A stretch of DNA of 64,000 nt, taken from positions 62,001 through 126,000 of the forward strand of contig JAXHLP010000014.1 of assembly GCA_034522155.1 (NCBI GenBank). Reading direction: 5' to 3'. This document shows, piece by piece, positions 48,470-58,272 of this stretch. The number at the start of each line of letters is the position of its first letter. The first letter of the stretch is position 1. The position numbers and the translations under genes are program-made. The notes below the pieces were generated by a model. That model was not told where the DNA came from. It did not search any database and saw only the letters and a program-made list of their open reading frames with translations. Source of the stretch: Salinilacustrithrix sp034522155 (lineage in GTDB: Bacteria; Actinomycetota; Acidimicrobiia; Acidimicrobiales; Salinilacustritrichaceae).

Positions 48470-49304
48470 TCAGCGCGGCGGCCACTCGCCGTCGCGCGCA
48501 GATCGGGGTCGAACCCACGACGGCGACCGTCGCTCCTTGAACGACTCGAAGCCCTCGAGCGGCTCGTCGCCGACGAGGCTGGCGGTCATCCCGACGCGGT
48601 CGTAGAGGCCGTACTCGGCGTCGACCGCGGGCCTTGATGTCGAGCCGGGCCTTCGGCGCCGTCCGGCAGCACGCCGCCGGGCACGTCGCGCGCCTCGTCG
48701 AGCGCCATGGTCGGGCTGGACGACACGGGTCACCAGTCCCCAGTCGGCGGCCTCGGCAGCGCTCAACTGCCGGCCGGTGGTCTGGTCAGGTCGCGGGCCC
48801 GGGCGATGCCGATGTGTTCGGGAAGGATGTTGGCGTACTGGGTGTCGGCGATGCCGCGGTACAGCTCCGGACGCGGAAGGTCGCCTGCTCGCTCACCACC
48901 GCGACGTCGCTGAGCATGGCGATCGCCAAGCCGCCGCCCTGGCACAGGCCGTTGACCGCGCCGCGATCGGCTTGGTCGCCAGCTGCGGACGGCGTCGAAC
49001 GGTGTGTTGTCCATGTACAGGAGCCCCTCGAGGTCCATCCACCGGTCGTCGCTCGTCTGCGACAGGTCGCCGCCGGGGCAGAAGATGTCGCCGGTGCCGG
49101 TGATCGAGCAGGCCGGCCAGGTCGGGGTCCTGCTCGACCCGGCGGATGGCGGCACGCACACCGAAGTACATCGCCGCGGTCATGGCGTTCTTGCGATCGG
49201 GGCGGTCGATGGTAGCGCGCCGCGAACGGCCCCGACCGTTCGAAGCGCAGGTACGGCGTACCCAGCCAGTCGCCTTCGGGGGGACGGCCCGGGAAGTCGG
49301 TCAT
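48470..49304 (-). pseudogene. Enoyl-CoA hydratase, frame broken by several indels
   Basis: Starting MTDFPGRPPEGDWLGTPYL, the minus strand reads across frames GDIFCPGGDLSQTSDD (oxyanion site), then ADTQYANILPEHIG, AADWGLVTRVV and a C-terminal FESFKERRSPSW. This is a normal crotonase of about 275 residues, disrupted at several points (for example near 49225, 49105, 48985, 48740 and 48640). Conserved motifs are intact where read. It is convergent with the metalloprotease-like gene and divergent from the next one. Confidence 0.65.
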
Positions 49305-49344
49305 CGTGGTCTCCTCGGTGTGCGGGGGTCGGATCGAGCTTGTG

Positions 49345-49367
49345 TACGGTCTGACGCGGTGTCAGAC
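49345..49367 (+). promoter_or_regulatory. Promoter with perfect inverted repeat at the start codon
   Basis: TACGGT (49345-49350) lies eight bases before GTG 49359. GTCTGAC-GCGGT-GTCAGAC (49349-49367) overlaps both, so a protein bound here would block the start site. Confidence 0.5.
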
Positions 49368-50112
49368 AACGCGACGAACACCAAGGTCTACATCCACGAG
49401 TTCATCGACATCGTCGGACTCAACCGGGCCAACTACATCCACCACATGACGGCCAACTGGGGACCGATCGGTCAGGCCGAGCCGCGACCAGCTGTGCTTC
49501 GGCGTGTGGCCGGTGATCGGTTCGACCGGGCGGTGGCCCGAGGTCGTGAACATGTGGGAGCTCGAAGGATGGGAGGGCATCGCCCTCGGCTTCTCGCTCG
49601 AGGGGGGCGGCAAGGCCGGCTACGACCCGAGCCTCGAGAAGTGGTGGGCCCACGCCGCCGACTTCCGTCGCGGCGGCGTCGACCGGCTCGTCGTCCCGGC
49701 CCCGTGGAACCGCACGATCGAGGAGCTGTGCGCCGACGGCGTTCGGGGTGTCTGCTACGCCCACGAGCTCGTACAGGTGGCGCCCAGGGCGTGCCCACGA
49801 CCTGCTCGACCGGGTGCAGCGAACCGGGCGCGGATCTCGTCCGGGAGTTCGGGTGGGAGCCGGTGGGATCGTTCCGCACGGCGATGGCCGACGACGACGA
49901 GTGCATCCTGATCTGGGCCATCCCGACATGGGAGGCGTGGACCAGCTTCGAGTACGCCGCCGACACCGACAGCCCGCTGCCGCCGGTGGCGGCGCGGCCT
50001 CGACGACATCGTCACCGGCTGGGACCGGGTGCTCATGGTCGACGCGCCGCTGTGCCCGTTCAAGACCGGCCGCCAGCCACGCGTCGAGGACCGCGTTCAC
50101 TGGACCGATTGA
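49359..50112 (+). pseudogene. Unknown protein with duplicated NIPSNAP-like features, frame broken
   Basis: Reading across frames gives about 250 residues: KVYIHEFIDIVGLNRANYIHHMTANWG, WPEVVNMWELEGWEGIALGFS, KWWAHAADFRRGGVDRLVVPA and WEPVGSFRTAMADDDECILIW. The two halves resemble dimeric alpha/beta-barrel (NIPSNAP-like) repeats, a tentative reading. Frame breaks lie near 49485 (an extra C), 49787 (an extra base) and 49990. Function unknown. It is placed between enoyl-CoA hydratase genes. Confidence 0.5.
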
Positions 50113-50141
50113 GCCTGGGCCGAGTCAGGACACGGTCCAGT
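50099..50141. terminator. Inverted repeat spanning both stops of a convergent pair
   Basis: 9-bp arms ACTGGACCG (50099-50107) and CGGTCCAGT (50133-50141), each in the last codons of the facing genes, with both stops in the 25-base loop. Confidence 0.5.
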
Positions 50142-50927
50142 CGGCGGGGCGCTTCTCGGCGAACACCGCGGGGACCCTCCTCCTGGTCAGCGTAACCCCC
50201 ACATCGAGGTGAGCTCCCGGGCGCCGGCCCGGCACCGCGTCGGTGAGCCCGAGCTCGAGCGCGCCCACAACGCCCGCTTCGACGCGGCCATGGCGGCCGG
50301 CGAGTTCCTGGCGATGGTCTCGCCCAGCTCCTGGGCGGTCTCGCGGAGCTTCTCCGGCGGATCGACGATCTGGCTGAGCATCCCGAGCTGCGTCGGCCAC
50401 GCTCGACCGACATCCGCTCGTGGATGCCGACCAGGGCCATGCGCATCACGGCCTCGACCGGCATCTTGCGCAGCAGCGTGATCATCTCGATGGAGGTGAC
50501 CTGGCCGACCGACACGTGCGGATCGAAGAACTGGGCGTCGGACGACGCGATCACGATGTCGGCGTCGGCCACCCAGTGGAACGCCCCACCGGCGCAGATG
50601 CCGTTGACCGCGGTGATCACCGGCTTCCACACCCCCTGGTGCCACGAGGTGAAGTGCAGGTCCCACGCCTCGACCGACTCGCGGTAGCGCTCCATGCCGA
50701 GCCCGTCGCTGGCGAGCTCGGCCACGTCGACGCCGGTCTGGACGCCGCGACCCTCGCCGGTGTGCACGATCGCCCGCACGGCCGGGTCGCCGTCGAGCTC
50801 GAGCCACACGTCGGCCAGCTCGTCGCGCATGGTGCTGTTCATGGCGTTGAGCTGGTCGGGCCGGTTGAAGATCGAGCCAGCCGACCGGACCGTGCCGTTC
50901 GACCTTCAGCGTCTCGTAGCTGCCCAT
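50125..50927 (-). pseudogene. Enoyl-CoA hydratase, frame broken by several indels
   Basis: The start is MGSYETLKVERHGPVGWL. After an extra G near 50875 the frame continues LNAMNSTMRDELADVWLEL, VDVAELASDG, AVNGICAGGAFHWVADADI and HVSVGQVTSIEM. Further breaks near 50405 and 50225 precede the end (FAEKRPADWTVS). It is closely similar to the gene that follows upstream (both carry xGQVTxxE), so they are paralogues. Its ATG overlaps the other gene's stop. Confidence 0.7.
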
Positions 50928-51725
50928 CAGATCTCCTTCCACTGCGGTTCGCGTCGTTCGGTGAAGGCCAGCGGCCCCTCGGTCTGGTCGGGGTGGCCCC
51001 ACACCGAGACCAGGTCCTGTGCACCCGCACGGCACGCGTCGGTGAGACCGAGCTCCAGCGCGCCCCACAGCGCACGCTTGGAGGCCTCCATGGCGGCCGG
51101 CGAGTTGCGGGCGATCTTGCCGGCGAGCTCGGTGGCCGCGTCGCGCAACCGATCGGGCTCGACCACCTCGCTGACGATGCCCAGCTGGTGGGCCCGCTCG
51201 GCCGTCACACGCTCGTGGCTGCCGGTCAGCGCCATTCGCACCACGGCCTCCATCGGGGACTTCCGGGCGAGGCCGATGGCCTCGTAGGCGGTGACCTGGC
51301 CGATCGACACGTGCGGGTCGAGGAACGAGGCGTCGGCGGCGGCGATGACGATGTCGGCGTCGGCCACGAAGTGGAGTTCACCGCCGCGCCGCACGCCGTT
51401 GACCGCGGCGACGACCGGCTTGCGCACGGCGCACTGCCACGCCGACAGCTTGAGCTCGGCGTCGCGGGTGCGCCGGGACTGCTCGCGCAGCGCGTCCTTG
51501 TCCCGTGCGAGCTGCACGACGTCGAGCCCGGTCTGGAACGTCGACCCCTCGCCGGTGTTGACGATGACGCGGACCTCCGGGTCGGCGTCGAGCTGGGTCC
51601 AGGCCCGCTCGAGCTCGGCCAGCATCGTGGCGTCCATGGCGTTGCCCGCATCCGGCCGGGCGAACACGAGCCAGCCGACGTGGCCGTCCCGGCTCGACGC
51701 GCAGGCTCTCGTAGTCGCTGGTCAC
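50927..51725 (-). pseudogene. Enoyl-CoA hydratase, one frame break near the N-terminus
   Basis: It begins MTSDYESLRVE; one base is missing at about 51687, after which GHVGWLVFARPDAGNAMD and the complete crotonase domain follow (QTGLDVVQLARDK, AVNGVRRGGELHFVADADI, HVSIGQVTAYEA, GIVSEVVEPDRL). The reconstructed length is 265 residues. Apart from the single indel it is intact. It overlaps the next hydratase by ATGA, so the pair is an operon running from operator D. Confidence 0.75.
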
Positions 51726-51776
51726 GTTCCCCCTCACCCCGACGGACGCCAGGTACCGGTTTCGCCGTTCAGTATC

Positions 51777-51792
51777 GTGAACTATAGTTCGA
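51777..51792. promoter_or_regulatory. Palindromic operator D between divergent hydratase and amidohydrolase genes
   Basis: GTGAACTATAGTTCGA with the perfect 12-base palindrome GAACTATAGTTC (51779-51790), identical to that of operator E. Confidence 0.7.
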
Positions 51793-51889
51793 ATACATCG
51801 CACGGACCCATCCCGGTCCGGCGGACCACAATGGTGCCCGCGGACCGGCCGACCGACCCGGCCCGCGGGGCAACCGCAAGGGGGAAATC

Positions 51890-53184
51890 ATGGTGAACGC
51901 CGAAGACCTGATCATGGTGAGCGTCGACGACCATCTCGTCGAGCCGCCGACGATGTTCGACAACCACCTGCCGGCGAAGTACAAGGACCAGGGCGCCGGG
52001 ATCGTCCGCAAGGACGACGGCTCCGACGTGTGGACCTTCAACGGCGCCGAGATCCCCAACATCGGGCTCAACGCGGTAGCCGGTCGCCCAAGGAGGAGTA
52101 CGGCGTCGAGCCGACCGCCTTCGAGGAGATGCGCCCGGGCTGCTGGGACATCAACGACGCGCGTCAAGGACATGGATGCGGGCGGGATCCTCGGCTCGAT
52201 GTGCTTCCCGTCGTTCCCGGCTTCGCCGCCCGGCTGTTCGCCACCGCCAAGGACAAGGACCCCTCGCGCTCGCGATCCTGCGAGCCTAAGCGACTGGCAC
52301 GTCGACGAGTGGTGCGGCTTCGCCCCGGGCCGGTTCATCCCGATGGGCATCCCGGTGATCTGGGACGCCGAGCTCGCCGCCGAAGAGGTCCGTCGCCTGG
52401 CCGACGAGGGCGTGCACTCGCTCACCTTCACCGAGAACCCCTACACGCTGGGCTTCCCGAGCTTCCACAGCGACCACTGGGACCCGCTCTGGAAGGCGCT
52501 GGTCGACACCGACACCGTCATGTCGATCCACCTCGGCTCGTCGGGCGAGCTGGTGATGACCGCGCCCGATGCACCGATGGACGTGCTCATCACGTTGCAG
52601 CCGATGAACATCTGCCAGGCGGCCGCCGACCTGCTGTGGTCACGCATCCCCAAGGAGTACCCGTCGATCAAGATCGCCTTGTCCGAGGCGGCACCGCATG
52701 GATCCCCTACTTCCTCGACCGGCTCGACCGGACCTACGACATGCACCACCTGTGGACCAGCCAGGACTTCGGCGACCTGTCGCCCTTGGGACGTCTTCCG
52801 GCGCCACTTCCTGACCTGCTTCATCACCGACCCGGTCGGCGTGAAGCTGTCGCCACGACATCGGCATGGACAACATCGCCTGGGAGCTCGACTACCCGCA
52901 CTCCGACTCGTCGTGGCCCGACGCCGAGGAGCTGGCCGAGCACGCCGCGACGTCCCCGAGAGGACGAGCCTCGACGAGATCACGTACCGGGACCGCGATG
53001 CACTGGTTCTCCCTACGAGCCCCTTCCTGGCCCCCGCATCGCCGAGGGCGAGAGCCACCGTCGGGGCGTTGCGTCGCCGGGCCGGCGACCACGACGTGTC
53101 GATCCGGTCCCTCGACAGGGGCCGGGTCGAGGAAGCAGGTCGGCGTCGGACCTCGGTGAGATGACCAAGCGGGCCACCGCCTGA
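51890..53184 (+). pseudogene. Amidohydrolase 2 family protein, frame broken by many indels
   Basis: The start MVNAEDLIMVSVDDHLVEPP gives the metal motif D-D-H. Across frames one reads SPKEEYGVEPTAFEEMRPG, MDAGGILGSMCFPSF, DWHVDEWCGFAPGRFIPMG, NPYTLGFPSFHSDHWDPLW, GTAWIPYFLDRLDRTYDM and WELDYPHSDSSWPDA. It is the same family as the gene at 39523. At 52290 a missing C turns GCC-TAC-AGC into a TAA stop, a clear single-base deletion. ATG 51890 has AAGGGGGA upstream. Confidence 0.7.
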
Positions 53185-53288
53185 GGGGCCACCGCCCGCG
53201 ACCGACGACGTTCGGCGGCCTGCCCCGGGGCGCGCCGGAGCTGCTCAGATTACCGAACAGAACGTCGGATGTTTCCGAGAGGGATGAC

Positions 53289-54180
53289 GTGGAGCAGCTG
53301 CGAGACGAGGTCGCCGTCGTGAGCCGGCGGCGCCGGGGGCATCGGCAAGGCGCTACCTGCCGAGGACTTCGTCGCCGAGGGCGTTCCGCGGTGGTGGCCT
53401 CCGACGTGCAGGAGGAGCATGGCGCGACCCGCCGCGAGCCGAGCTCGCGCGACGCGCGGCGGCAACGTCACGCGCGTCGTCGACGACATGTCCGAGCCCG
53501 ATTCGATGGAGGAGCTCGCCGAGCGCACCTGGTCGGCACGCGGCGCCTGCCCACCTGTTGTCCGACCAACGCCGGCGTCGGAGCCCAGGCGGCCAAGCCG
53601 TGGGAGTCGACACCGAACGACTGGCGCTGGGTGTTCGGGGTCAACGTGCTGGGCGTGGCCAACGGCGTGGGCGCCTTCGTCCCGCGCATGATCGACGACG
53701 GCCACGAGGGTCGTGTGATCAACACGTCGTCGCCGAACGGTGGGCTGTCGAACATGCCGACGGCCGCGGTCTACGCCGCGAGCAAGGCCGCCGTCAGCTC
53801 CTACACCGAGACCCTGCAGAACCAGTTCATCGCCGACGACCTCCCGCTGCGCGCCTCGGTGTTCTACCCCTCCGGCGGCCTGCTCGAGACGGGGCTGTTC
53901 GAATCGGACAGACGCGACCCCGAGGAGCTGGCCCGGGAGCGCCCGCGGACCACGCCCGCCATGTCGGTGGAGACGCTCGAGAAGAAGGCGGAGGAAGGCG
54001 GCTACGAGCTGCCGTGGCAGGACCTGAACGAGCTGGCACGTGCGGTGCTGGCCGGCATCCGCGAGGAGCGCTTCGTCATCATGCTGGATGTCTCACAAGT
54101 GGGCGACCAGCTCCACGCCCGCGCCCGACCACCTCGGCCGGGGTGAGTGCCCACCACACGCCCAGAACCCCATGCTCTGA
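53289..54180 (+). pseudogene. Short-chain dehydrogenase/reductase, frame broken
   Basis: The N-terminus (EQLRDEVAVV then GGAGGIGKA in shifted frame) is an SDR cofactor loop. From 53560 on the frame is clean: NVLGVANGVGAFVPRMIDDG, NTSSPNGGLSN, YAASKAAVSSYTE (catalytic YxxxK) and PSGGLLETGLFESD. It resembles SDRs of steroid/lipid loci of about 290 residues. The likely end is at 54180 after a one-base shift near 54120. Upstream, 53250-53276 has no clear copy of the six-site operator. Confidence 0.65.
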
Positions 54181-54234
54181 GGCGATGTCGATCAGCGGTA
54201 GCCCGGAGCACCTGGAGCAGAAGGCGATGACGCA

Positions 54235-55464
54235 GTGACGGCGGAGGCGGCGGAGATCTACTGGGATCCATTCGACATCGAGCTCGACCACGTCGCCGCA
54301 CGAGGTGTGGCGGCGCGTGCACGACGAGGCACCGGTCTACCGCAACGAACGCTTCGACTTCTGGGCGCTCGGGCCGCTACCAGGACATCGAGGCGGCCCA
54401 CGTCGACAACACCACCTTCAGCTCGGCCCACCGCACCGTCCTCGAGCTGATGACCAGCGACCCGCGACACGACCGGGTCGATGATCTTCCTGGACCCACC
54501 AGCGCACACGCGTCTGCGGTCGCTGGTGCGCGGGCCTTCACCCGCGCCGCATCGCCCTGCTCGAGCCGCGCATCCGGGAGATCTGCAACGACCTCCTCGA
54601 CGCCACAGGCAGACCGGTCGCGATCGACTTCGTGCAGGACTTCGGGGCCATCGCTGCCCTCGCGGGTGATCTCGGAGCTGGTCGGCGTGCCGCGAGAGGA
54701 GCAGGAGGCGAAACGCCACATCATCGACCAGCTGTTCCACATCGAGCCCGGCGTCGGGATGATCAACGACGTCTCCGCGACGGGGCTCAGCCCTCGGGCT
54801 GTACGCCTCGACGCTGCTCGAGGAGCGCAAGCAGGACCCCCGGGACGACCTGCTGAGTGCTCTCGTCCACGCCGAGATCGTCGACGACAGAGGGCGAGAC
54901 TGCGTAGTTTGACCCGCTCGATGAAGCCGCCGGCTTCGCGTTGCTGCTGCTCTACACCGCCGGCACCGAGACGGTCATGCGCCGTCTGCTCGGCGACGCC
55001 GCCGTGCGTGCTGCGCCGAGCGTCCCGACCGAGCGGCTGGCCGAGCTGGTGGCCCACCCGGACGTCATCCCCGACGCCGTCGAGGAGCTGCTGCGCTTCG
55101 AGGCGCCGTCGCCGGTGCAGGGCCGGTGGACGACCCACGACGTCGCGGCTGCACGGCGACGGACCATGCCCCGAGGTGCTCCAAGGTCCTGCTGCTCAAC
55201 CGGGTCAGCGCCGGGCGCCGACGAGCAGGGCTGTTCCCGGACGCCGCACCGGTTCGACGTGCGCCGCGAGCTGCGACACCAGCGACGCTCCGTTCGGCTA
55301 CGGCATCCACTTCTGCGTGGGCGCCGCGTTGGCCCGCATGGAGGGGCGCATCGGGCTGGAGGAGGCGCTGAAGCGTCACCCGGAGTGGGCGGTGGACCAC
55401 GAGCACCTCGAAGCGGCTCCACACCTCGACCGTGCGTGGCTGAGTGGTGCCGGTGGAGGTCTGA
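54235..55464 (+). pseudogene. Cytochrome P450, frame broken by many indels
   Basis: Frames joined give about 405 residues: IYWDPFDIELD at the N-terminus, MIFLDPPAHTRLRSLV, VISELVGVPREEQEAKRHII (helix G region), LLLYTAGTETV where the I helix lies, EELLRFEAPSPVQGR (ExxR), and the haem loop FGYGIHFCVGAALARMEG with the thiolate Cys. At least ten frame changes occur, for example an extra G near 54373. It is a second P450, unlike the intact one at 32.7 kb in its I-helix motif. The GTG overlaps upstream sequence by GTGA. Confidence 0.7.
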
Positions 55465-55479
55465 CGGTCCGAGGCCCGG

Positions 55480-56826
55480 TCAGTCGCCGTCGCGCATCGC
55501 CAGCTCCCGGCGCAGGACCTTCCCGACCTCGCTTCTGGGGAGCTCGTCGACCCAGTGGAACCGCACCGGCACCTTGTAGGAGACGAGGTGCGCCCGGCAG
55601 AGCTCGTCGAGGTCGTCATCGGGCACCGGCCGGCCGACGAGGTACGCGACCGGCACCTCGCCGAGCCGCTCGTCCGGGCCACCCACGACCGCGACGTCGT
55701 CGACGGCCGGGGACTGCCGCAACACCTCCTCCACCGCTTCCGGGAACACCTTGTTGCCACCCCGGTTGATCAGGTCGCTGGAGCGGCCCTCGATCCAGAC
55801 GAAACCGTCGTCGTCGATCTGGGCGAGATCGCCGGTGTCGACGTAACCCTCGTCGTCGAGACGATCGTCGATCCCGTGCGCGGTGTTGGGTGGCCGCACG
55901 AACAGCCTGCCGTCGTCGGCGAGCTTGATCTCCACGCCAGGATGGGGCTTGCCGATCGATCCCACCTTCTCGGGGTGTGCCTTGGCGTCGGCCGCCGTCC
56001 AGCCGATCACCTCCCCGATCTCGGCCTGGCCGTAGCCGTTGAGCACGTAGACGCCGTCGAAGGTGTCGGTGAACCGCCGGGCCTGCAGCGGAGACAGCGG
56101 GGCGGTGATCGAACGCACGTACTTCAGCGGACCGAGGTCGGTGATCCCCGAATCGGTGAGCATCGCCATCGCTGCCGGCGGGAGCACCGTCGAACGGATC
56201 TCGAAGCGCCGGACCAGTTCGGCGAACGACGCCGGCTCGAAGCGATCCATGATCACGAGCGCAGCGCCCGCCCGGAGGCCGAAGAGCGAGTTGTAGAGCC
56301 CCGCGTTGAGCGCCATCGACACCGGGATGAGGTTGGGCCGAGGTCGCCGGGGCTCACCACTGCCGCGGAGGGGAGCGAGCACGCGGTCGAGCAGCTCGAT
56401 GTAGGCGTCGTGGGTGTGCTGCACGGCCTTCGGCCGTCCGGTGGTGCCCGAGGTCCACATGACGAATGCGACGCCGTCGTCATATGGCTGGCCATCGCCG
56501 ACCAGCTCGATGCCGTCCGGCCGGACGATCGCCGCGGGCCCCATCGCGTCGAGCACGGCGTCGACGTCGGGATCGTGAGGGTTCACCGGGACGTACACGC
56601 CTCCGGCCATCCAGATGCCGGCCATGGTCGTGACGACGTCCGGCCCGTTCGGGAGCTGGACGGCGACCGCCCGGCCTCGCATCGGACCGAGCTCGTCGGC
56701 GACCTCGCCCGCGGCGGCGACCGCATCGGCCTTGGTCACCGTGCGGTCGAGGGTGTGCAGGAGGCCGTCGTCGTCGGCGAAGGGATGCTCGAGGAGCAGC
56801 GCTTCCAGCCCGGGCTCGTGCGTCAT
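55480..56826 (-). CDS. Acyl-CoA synthetase / AMP-dependent ligase, short form
   Basis: It has 448 residues, shorter than the usual 500-550, with a reduced N-terminal part. The phosphate loop is VMWTSGTTGRPKAVQHTH, A5 is NGYGQAEIGE, A7 is YVDTGDLAQIDDDGFVWIEGR, and the catalytic Lys is in RSEVGKVLRREL. It is fully intact and marks the end of the frame-broken stretch. The gap from its ATG to the downstream end of the binding-protein gene is 22 bases, so it probably is cotranscribed with it from operator E. Confidence 0.87.
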   Translation of the reverse strand: MTHEPGLEALLLEHPFADDDGLLHTLDRTVTKADAVAAAGEVADELGPMRGRAVAVQLPNGPDVVTTMAGIWMAGGVYVPVNPHDPDVDAVLDAMGPAAIVRPDGIELVGDGQPYDDGVAFVMWTSGTTGRPKAVQHTHDAYIELLDRVLAPLRGSGEPRRPRPNLIPVSMALNAGLYNSLFGLRAGAALVIMDRFEPASFAELVRRFEIRSTVLPPAAMAMLTDSGITDLGPLKYVRSITAPLSPLQARRFTDTFDGVYVLNGYGQAEIGEVIGWTAADAKAHPEKVGSIGKPHPGVEIKLADDGRLFVRPPNTAHGIDDRLDDEGYVDTGDLAQIDDDGFVWIEGRSSDLINRGGNKVFPEAVEEVLRQSPAVDDVAVVGGPDERLGEVPVAYLVGRPVPDDDLDELCRAHLVSYKVPVRFHWVDELPRSEVGKVLRRELAMRDGD

Positions 56827-56848
56827 GGCGCCTCGCCGTCCTCGGGCA

Positions 56849-58177
56849 TCACATCGAGTTCGAGGGCCACTCCGGACGGTGGTACCCGTCGAAGCGCAGC
56901 TCGCCGCCGCGGAGCTCGCGGATGGTGAGGAAGTCGCCCTTGTAGCCCTTGCGGTCGTGGGGACCGAACTGGATGTAGGTGGCGGGACCGCCGTTCGTGG
57001 CGGGCATCCAGCGGATCTCCTCCATGCCGGTCTTGACGTACTGGGGCACGGGGATGGCGGCGTTGCCGATGCCGTGGATCGCCACCCGGGCGGTGTCGTA
57101 GGCGAGGGCCACGACCACGTTGCGGGTGGAGCGACCGAAGCGCTTCTCGAACCGCTCGACCATCGCGTTGTAGTTGGGGTTGGCGCCGTCTTCGCCGAGC
57201 TGGTCGATGCCGTGCCAGCCCTCGAGGCCCTGCGCCCACTCGTTGGAGTTGGAGTAGAACATGAACGCGGTGCCCATCACCCGGGGTGGATCCCAGTCGA
57301 GGTTGCGGAGCGCCTCGGCGAAGTGGAACGTCGAGTAGCCGTACCCGCCGTAGTAGAGACCCTCGACGCCGAGATCGCGCATCATGGACAGGTCGTCGGC
57401 CAGCCCCTTCGGGTTGGGCTCGAGCTTGACCTCGCGCACGACCTGCAGGCCGAGGTCCATGGCCGTGTAGCGGAAGTAGTCGGCGTAGTCGCGGCCCGAG
57501 CTGCCCTGCTCCCAGAACATCCCGATCTTGCGGAGCCCTTGGGCGTGGAGCCACTGCGCGCACATCACACCCTCGGTGGGGATGTCGCCGTTGGCCACGG
57601 TGAAGCAGTACTCCGACGCGAAGCGATGCGCGCCCGTCCAACCGATGCAAGGCACCTCGAGCTCGTTGGCGAGATCCTGCACGAGCAGGCAGTTGTCGGA
57701 GATCAGCGGTCCGAGGACCACGACGCAGCCCTGCTCCACCAGCCAGCGGTAGCCGTCGAGGAGCTTGCGATGATTCTCCCGGGGGAGGCCCCGGGCGTCG
57801 GCGATGACCAGTTGGACCGGCCCCCGACCGAAGACGCCCTCGTTGAGCGCATCCTCGATGGCGAGGATCGTGGGGTCGATCCAGTCGGCGAGGAGCTGTC
57901 CGAGGTCCATGTCGATGAGCACGCCGATCTTCACCGGCTCGAAGGGGTCGCCCTGGGTCTTCACGCCTCGGGTGGGCGGATAGATCGTGATCCCCTGGAC
58001 CGCACGCTCGCCGACCGCCCCGCCGCCCTCGTACCACGAGTCACCGGCACCGCCGTCGGCCTCGAGGTAGCTCGACGTTCCGAACGGCACGGAGGACACG
58101 GCACGGTCTTCCTCGGCGATCCCGAGATCGATCGGCTCCGGGAACATCCGCGCCGCGTACTCCCATTCCTGGGCCAT
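56849..58177 (-). CDS. Periplasmic-binding-protein type I (LivK-like) protein without signal peptide
   Basis: It has 442 residues with the PBP1 fold of branched-chain amino acid/amide receptors: VKIGVLIDMDLGQL at residue 81, ISDNCLLVQDLANELEVP, RFASEYCFTVANGDIPTEG, GMFWEQGSSGRDYADYF and VVVALAYDTARVAIHG. The N-terminus (MAQEWEYAARMFPEPIDLG) is hydrophilic for 80 residues with no signal peptide or lipobox. It may be a cytoplasmic ligand sensor like AmiC rather than a transport receptor. Operator E is just upstream; no permease or ATPase genes are nearby. Confidence 0.78.
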   Translation of the reverse strand: MAQEWEYAARMFPEPIDLGIAEEDRAVSSVPFGTSSYLEADGGAGDSWYEGGGAVGERAVQGITIYPPTRGVKTQGDPFEPVKIGVLIDMDLGQLLADWIDPTILAIEDALNEGVFGRGPVQLVIADARGLPRENHRKLLDGYRWLVEQGCVVVLGPLISDNCLLVQDLANELEVPCIGWTGAHRFASEYCFTVANGDIPTEGVMCAQWLHAQGLRKIGMFWEQGSSGRDYADYFRYTAMDLGLQVVREVKLEPNPKGLADDLSMMRDLGVEGLYYGGYGYSTFHFAEALRNLDWDPPRVMGTAFMFYSNSNEWAQGLEGWHGIDQLGEDGANPNYNAMVERFEKRFGRSTRNVVVALAYDTARVAIHGIGNAAIPVPQYVKTGMEEIRWMPATNGGPATYIQFGPHDRKGYKGDFLTIRELRGGELRFDGYHRPEWPSNSM

Positions 58178-58217
58178 CTTCTGCTCCCCCTTGGGATCCT
58201 GTGTCCGAGTTCAGTTC

Positions 58218-58233
58218 CTCGAACTATAGTTCA
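58218..58233 (-). promoter_or_regulatory. Palindromic operator E upstream of the binding-protein gene
   Basis: TCGAACTATAGTTCAA with the perfect core GAACTATAGTTC (58220-58231), the same 12 bases as operator D. It is 41 bases from the ATG at 58177. Confidence 0.7.
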
Positions 58234-58272
58234 ACCGGTCAAGCAGCCGTTCGGCGAGCGGCGCGGAACGGC

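Noticed and set aside
53250..53280. Seventh copy of the GAAC-N4-GTTC motif before the broken SDR gene
   Set aside because: The half-sites (GAACA and TGTTT) have the wrong spacing and orientation and no palindromic core.
46849..55464. Genuine pseudogene island
   Set aside because: Residues are conserved across breaks, both insertions and deletions are single bases and no gene in the stretch escaped, so technical error is more likely; entries are typed as pseudogene only because the given sequence is broken.
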